DNA from: Carallia brachiata | Taxonomy: Eukaryota; Streptophyta; Magnoliopsida; Malpighiales; Rhizophoraceae | Length of the DNA: 64,000 nt | Assembly: GCA_021464245.1 (NCBI GenBank) | Contig: JADCRB010000041.1 | Span: 835,656-899,655, forward strand | Reading direction: 5' to 3' | Notes under the pieces: model-generated | What the model was told of the DNA's origin: nothing | Databases searched by the model: none | Seen by the model: only the letters and a program-made list of their open reading frames with translations | Translations under genes and position numbers: made by a program | Shown here: positions 59,341 through 64,000 of the stretch, piece by piece | Position numbering within the stretch: position 1 is the first letter of the stretch | Layout of the letters: each line of letters opens with the position of its first letter

Positions 59341-59785
59341 TTAGAGCTGAGATCGAAGAATAATGTGACCGCGGCCTGTTTTTAGAAAAAGACAATTTCC
59401 GTGACTCAATTTGATGGTTAATATGGACAAGATAAGCACAAATTTAAGATTGTGTGAGTTAGACGTACAATTTCGTAATAAAATTCTTTTTAATACATTT
59501 CATTTTTAAGTAAGGAGTCTCGTTAGTAATTATGAGATTTGTTCGAAGAAAATTCTCAATACCAAAAAGATTGACAACGAATATGATTATCATATGCTAT
59601 TATGAGATAAATATTCATGTTAAGAATAATCATTTCTGCTTATCAATCTCATATGTATAAAGCACTTCCACTTTAGGAAATTACATTAGCTAAAGAAGGA
59701 ATTATAATGGTAATCCTGTTCCAGAAGAGTGGCTTTGATCAATCACGTCCAACAATGTGTTCATATTTATCTTGTAATTGTAAAC
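59341..59785. other. Spacer containing the 3' end of PHT2;1
   Basis: AT-rich. It must include the 3' untranslated region of the minus-strand phosphate transporter gene. Nothing else is recognised. Confidence 0.5.
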
Positions 59786-62604
59786 TCACAATACATAGGA
59801 CAAAAGCTTGGTCAAGATCCATGTGTAGAGAACTGAAAAGAAGGCACCAACTGGGATTGTTACAACCCATGAAGCTACGATCTCTCTGACTGTTTCTGCT
59901 CTAACACTGTTTAGTCCCCTTGCAAAACCTACTCCCATGACTGCCCCCACCAAAGTATGCGTGGCCGAGATTGGTAACCCGAGCTTAGATGCAACCAGAA
60001 CCACAGAGGCTGCAGCAAACTCTGCTGCAAACCCTCTAGTTGGTGTAAGTTCTGTTATTTTCTTTCCAATTGTTGCTATCACCCTATATCCCCACATCGT
60101 TAGCCCTGCAACGATACCAAATCCGCCCCATGCTAGAACATCATTTGGAATGACAATCTCCGTTCCTGTGGCGCCGCCCTGAAGGATAGATAATGCAGCA
60201 GCCAGAGGACCTATTGCATTCGAGACATCATTTCCTCCGTGAGCAAATGACATGAAGCAGGCTGAGAGGACCTGCATGTATCCGAAAACCCCATAAACTA
60301 ATTCCAACTGAGTCCCTTGGGTCCAGCAAAATCAGAGAGAAATCCAATATGTTTGTTCTCCATAGTGCTCTCTTTCACCTCAGGTTGTGATGAAGTAGCC
60401 TTTGTGAGGAGATGGCCAAGCTGTTTCCGGATAATTCTGTAAACAAGAAATGCACCAGCAGCACCACAGGCTAAGGCCTGTGCCAGAGCAAAGGAAATGT
60501 CTTGCTCAGAGGAAATGCCGCAAAAGAGATTCCAGTTACACCAGCAAAGACAGCAATTGGTGCTGCTGCTGCTGCAGCTTGTCCTGGATTTGGAGCACTG
60601 TACACAAACTGCAGGACAAGTAGAGATTGATGGTAAGAACTACGAAAAGTGGACATTTTACTCGGTAGATAATCACAAGCTGCACTACTAGAAACTATTA
60701 GCTTTCTTTTATCCCAGTTATTGTAACTGTTAAATTGTTCATGATCAACTGTCACTCATAAACTACTAGTTACTAGCTATTCAATTAGTAGTTGCTGGCT
60801 GAACCACAAATCCCAAATACCATCTCAAGCCAATAATAGAGATGTTATTTGTTGAAGTGATTTATTTGAATAAGAAACAAGCATTTGAAGGGCGAGCCTT
60901 GGTTACTTCTGGAGGTCACAAATTCCAGTTGCGGAAATAGCTTCTTCTATGTTAGGAGCCTTGTGCACCAGGACGCCTTTAAGAAAAAACTGAAAAAAAA
61001 AGGCATCTAATCAAGGGTTAAACGTATAAACAAGTCTACTGCGTTTACGGCTTATATTTCGGCCATTCCTAGGATTTTGAGGCAAAACTCAGTTATGTTA
61101 GGCAGACAGGAACATTAGCTGATTCAAAGTAGAGAAAGTACCCTTCGGATGCATTTGTAGACAAGAAATGACACTAATGCACCCATGATAGGTGAGATCA
61201 CCCATGACGAAGTTACTCTAGCTAGTGAACTCCAGAAGACAGCACCAGCACCTCCATAGACAAGGCCAAAGCCAACCATTGATCCTACTATACAATGCGT
61301 GGTAGAGACCGGCCATCCATAATAAGATGCCACCTGCATAAGGAAAAGAGGAATAGCATTTTGTACTTTCCTTACTGTCAGAAGGACAAAAAGAAAATTG
61401 TAACCTTGGAATTGTCCCTTTGCAACATTTTAAGCCATATTAAACCTTTACTTTTTCTTGGTTCTAAGGAGCTGCCAGTGAAGTGGTAGGGAAGGGAGGC
61501 GGTGAGAGTAAGATTGGGGTTCGAACTTGCATCGGAAGCATAGCTTCAAACCATTTGAGCTAAGTTCAACCCTCATATTAAACCTTTACTAATGGCATGT
61601 AGAGAGACATTTCTAATGAAAATTACATTTCTAATGAAAATTTTTACATGTATCCAAAAAGGTTGGTTTTTTTCCAACATATAATAGCATTAATTTGATC
61701 TTTTTTCGGTGAGAACTAAGCCTAAATGCTGGCATGAATTCATTAATCCATAAACCAAGTCATAAATCACTGACCAAGAATTCTCAAATTGAATCCCCAA
61801 ATCAATTTTGAATCCAAACACTAAAAACAATATACCATGACTTGAAAACCAAACAACAAAAGTTACCTAAAATTGTACCTGCAACCAAGTACCAGCAGCA
61901 GCCAAAGAAGAGAGCAAGCCAGCAAAGAGCAGAGTATCCTTCCCTTGAAACACAGTGGCCACAAGAATTCCCTTCTGCATTGTACTAGTAACATGAGTGC
62001 CCATCAACAGTGCTCCTGAGAACTCCAAAACAGCCGCAGTCAACACCGCTTGTTGGAGACTCAATGCCCCCGACCCACAGAAGTCCCCATGGCATTGGCC
62101 ACATCATTGGCCCCTATGTTCCAAGCCATGTAGAAACCAAACAGAAGTGTTGCATATGATAACAACTTGGTCTTCAAGCTCAGACCTTGCCCCACAGACT
62201 TCATAAAGAAGGGAAGGCTGAGGGCTGCAAATGCTATGAATATGGAATAGCTGAGGCTGTCCTTGAAGATATGTGAAAGGCCTGAGCCATCCCAGGGGAG
62301 TCATCCTCATTGGGTTTTACTCTTTCTTGATGTTTCTCAATTCCCATTCCTTCTTTTTGCTCCTCTTCACCTCCAGGTTCAGCAAATGATGATATGCTGG
62401 CAAAAGGGTGTGTGAATTCATAGTTCTTGAGTCTCAAAATGGGAAGAAAATGCCTTGGATGCAGCTTCTGTTGCTTGAATGTAAAAGTCCCTCTTGTGGT
62501 TTCATAGAACGAAATTTTGGTATGTAGAAGTGAGAATTATGGAGAAAGACAGATTCTGGTTTGATTACATTTCTTGCAGAAGATAGGCAATAAGATGAAG
62601 TCAT
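59786..62604 (-). CDS. PHT2-1: Plastid phosphate transporter PHT2;1; five apparent 1-nt deletions
   Basis: Three exons on the minus strand: 62604-61879, 61333-61142 and 60608-59786, with GT-AG borders. Exon 2 (64 codons) and the exon 3 distal part are intact. They carry the duplicated PiT-family signatures (GNDVSNAIGPLAAALS, SWVVTIPVGAFF, GWPVSTTHCIVGSMVGFGL, GLPISATHTLVGAVMGVG). The expected product is about 581 residues against 587 in Arabidopsis PHT2;1, beginning with a transit-peptide-like stretch (MTSSYCLSSARN). Family role: low-affinity phosphate uptake across the chloroplast inner envelope. Frame is lost at 62515-62518, 62246-62247 and 62074-62076 (exon 1) and near 60489 and 60313 (exon 3). 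Each is repaired by one more copy of an adjacent base. With these bases the exon lengths become 729, 192 and 825, all multiples of three. Sequencing error is the likeliest cause. Confidence 0.93.
61453..61573 (-). mobile_element. SINE in intron 1 of PHT2;1, TSD of 17 bp
   Basis: Read on the minus strand, a tRNA-like head has an A box TAGCTCAAATGG and a B box AAGTTCGAACCCC, and the element ends in an A-rich tail. It is bordered by a perfect 17-bp duplication CATATTAAACCTTTACT at 61436-61452 and 61574-61590. The intact duplication indicates a fairly recent insertion. Confidence 0.85.
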
Positions 62605-63902
62605 GTCTTTAGATAGAAAACAGCAGAGGTCAAAAAAAAACTGAAGACAGAAATTTTATATGGATACGGAATTATTCAGGTTGATATTTGGCCATGGAAG
62701 AATGTAATGAAAGAAGAAAAAGGAGAGTAGGTGGTGGTGGTAGAAGAAGAATGAAGGGGTGTTGCATACAAGACTTTGAAGAATTTTATTCAATTTAAAT
62801 CGTTGTGGTGTAATGATAAACGTCAATATGTTGATCAATAAATCTTAAATTTAAAAATTATTAGAGATTTAGTGAAATTAAATTTACGTCTAACCATTTA
62901 AATTGAATACAATTTCTTTAAGTGCAAGCGAATACTTTCTATCGATATTGTTAAGAAATCACCTCACTTTTTATTTTATTTTTTTTTTCGGTTAATTTGG
63001 GTTAGAAATTGAGGCGCTGGTTGGTTTGGCTGCTTGCTGTGGTGGACTGAAATGAGTGGTTCTTGTTCTTTGCTGAGGGTCTAGGAAAAATTTCTTAGTC
63101 AGAAATATTGGCGGAAATAAATATATCATTTTAGATACTTTATCCGGAAGTTATATTGGGCTTTGTTAGTGACCACCAGATAAGTTTCTTCTTCCATCCA
63201 TTACATTTGCAGCCAAAATAGATTCCATAGGTTTTTAGGCAATTTAATTGGCCCCCAAAAAAAAAGAGAGAGAATTGTTGCTCCTTCTAACTTCAAGTCT
63301 TTTTTTTTTTATCTATAAGGAAATTTATTGGACATTTAAGGAGGGAGAAATAAAATTTGATTGAATTTGAATCCTCACCTACTGATTAAAAGACAGCTCC
63401 TTCAATTAGTTAACAAATGTTCAACCTCTCTAATTTCAAGTCTTTAACCAGCACTTAAACCCATCTGATTTAACTCATCTGGGCCCAAGTCCTCCATGCC
63501 CAGTCCATTTAGCCCACCATCACAAATATCCTGCTGTCATAGCGCAGTAATTTGGGCCCAACTGTACAAGAACCAAGTAGAATTTTCACCTTCTTACTTA
63601 AAGTTTCGGATTACTGATCCGACTCTTCTTAGCTCTTCCTTCAAGATTTGCATAAATGTCTATTGTACCTTGACTTATAATAGAACGTCTTAATTCTCTT
63701 CTTCTTTATGCATTTTTATGGTGAAGAAATGATTGAGAACCCAAACCTTTAAAAAAAAAATCACATAAATGTTTTTTTGTTACAGAGTAATGTGATTGGA
63801 ATACAAGATCAAAAAATCTAAAAGGAAAATCGCGTAAATTTTGAGAGTTTTTGCAGAAATGGAGCATCCAAGTTCGGCCCATACTAGATGAGCAGTTTGT
63901 AC
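62605..63902 (-). promoter_or_regulatory. Upstream region of PHT2;1
   Basis: Includes the 5' leader and promoter of PHT2;1 on the minus strand. Around 62700-62760 a GAAGAAAAAGGAG / GGTGGTGGTAGAAGAAG purine tract lies about 100-150 bp from the start codon. No clear TATA box was found. From 63200 on the DNA is AT-rich spacer and probably includes the 3' flank of the next gene. Confidence 0.4.
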
Positions 63903-64000
63903 TCAGAGTTCGCCTTGCAGGCCCTTTACATCTTCAGATCCAAAGTAGTGTCCAGAATGAGGCCCATCATTGTAGTGGGTATCCTGTATCCAAGTTAACT
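63903..64000 (-). CDS. Last exon of an unidentified gene, partial at the window edge
   Basis: On the minus strand an open frame enters from the edge and ends with TGA at 63903. Its tail reads DTHYNDGPHSGHYFGSEDV and KGLQGEL. An acceptor-like TTGGATACAG lies just before GATACCC, so the exon may begin about 20 bases inside the edge. The non-repetitive, well-formed protein sequence in an otherwise AT-rich spacer supports a real C-terminal exon. I do not recognise the family. Confidence 0.4.
   Translation of the reverse strand, partial: LTWIQDTHYNDGPHSGHYFGSEDVKGLQGEL

Noticed and set aside
61500..61575. A tRNA gene on the minus strand (A and B boxes present)
   Set aside because: The sequence lacks a foldable cloverleaf, has an A-rich tail and is bordered by a 17-bp duplication, so it is a SINE.
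59786..62604. Calling PHT2;1 a pseudogene because of five frameshifts
   Set aside because: All are one-base losses beside an identical base, with perfect conservation in between and intact splice sites. Sequencing error is more likely than decay.

Overview
This is plant nuclear DNA, most likely from a woody eudicot. The evidence is long AT-rich intergenic DNA, small spliced exons with GT-AG borders, plant-specific gene families (a plastid PHT2-type phosphate transporter, a plastid TAP-like ABC half-transporter, DTX-type MATE carriers) and plant retroelements, SINEs and MITEs. The proteins remind me of Sapindales (Citrus relatives), but I cannot verify this from one window.

Layout. (1) 158-1021, minus: intact intronless TFIID subunit 8-like gene with a GA microsatellite in its leader or promoter. 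(2) 1.6-10.6 kb: AT-rich desert with simple repeats and decayed MITE-like sequence. (3) 10.6-39.3 kb: two tandem copies of an eight-exon MATE transporter gene, 13881-18880 and 31392-36918, both plus, about 17.5 kb apart. Promoter and 3' flanks are duplicated too. Unit 1 carries a solo LTR and a 4.55-kb LTR element. Unit 2 carries three foldback/MITE insertions. Both copies are frameshifted as sequenced, at different places. (4) 39.3-48.7 kb: MITEs, two decayed LINE/RNase H fragments and an intact RPL27A gene (minus, 43466-43906) with telo-box and TGGGCY promoter motifs. (5) 48946-56217, plus: complete 18-exon plastid ABC half-transporter gene (ABCB26/TAP1-like) with one apparent 1-nt deletion. 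(6) 58.2-59.3 kb: a proline/glutamine-rich gene fragment split by a Mutator-like insertion with a 9-bp target duplication. (7) 59786-62604, minus: three-exon PHT2;1 plastid phosphate transporter with five apparent single-base deletions and a SINE in intron 1. (8) The right edge holds the last exon of an unidentified minus-strand gene.

The genes are independent housekeeping or transport genes, and no operon-like system is visible. Two points matter most to a reader. First, the MATE duplication shows a nearly identical exon 1-intron 1-exon 2 block inside more diverged flanks, which looks like gene conversion. Second, all six coding breaks in the two single-copy genes are one-base losses, each repaired by lengthening a short run by one base, in otherwise perfectly conserved frames. 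That points to uncorrected sequencing errors rather than pseudogenes. No previously undescribed functional system was found. All homology statements rest on recognition by eye, without database searches.
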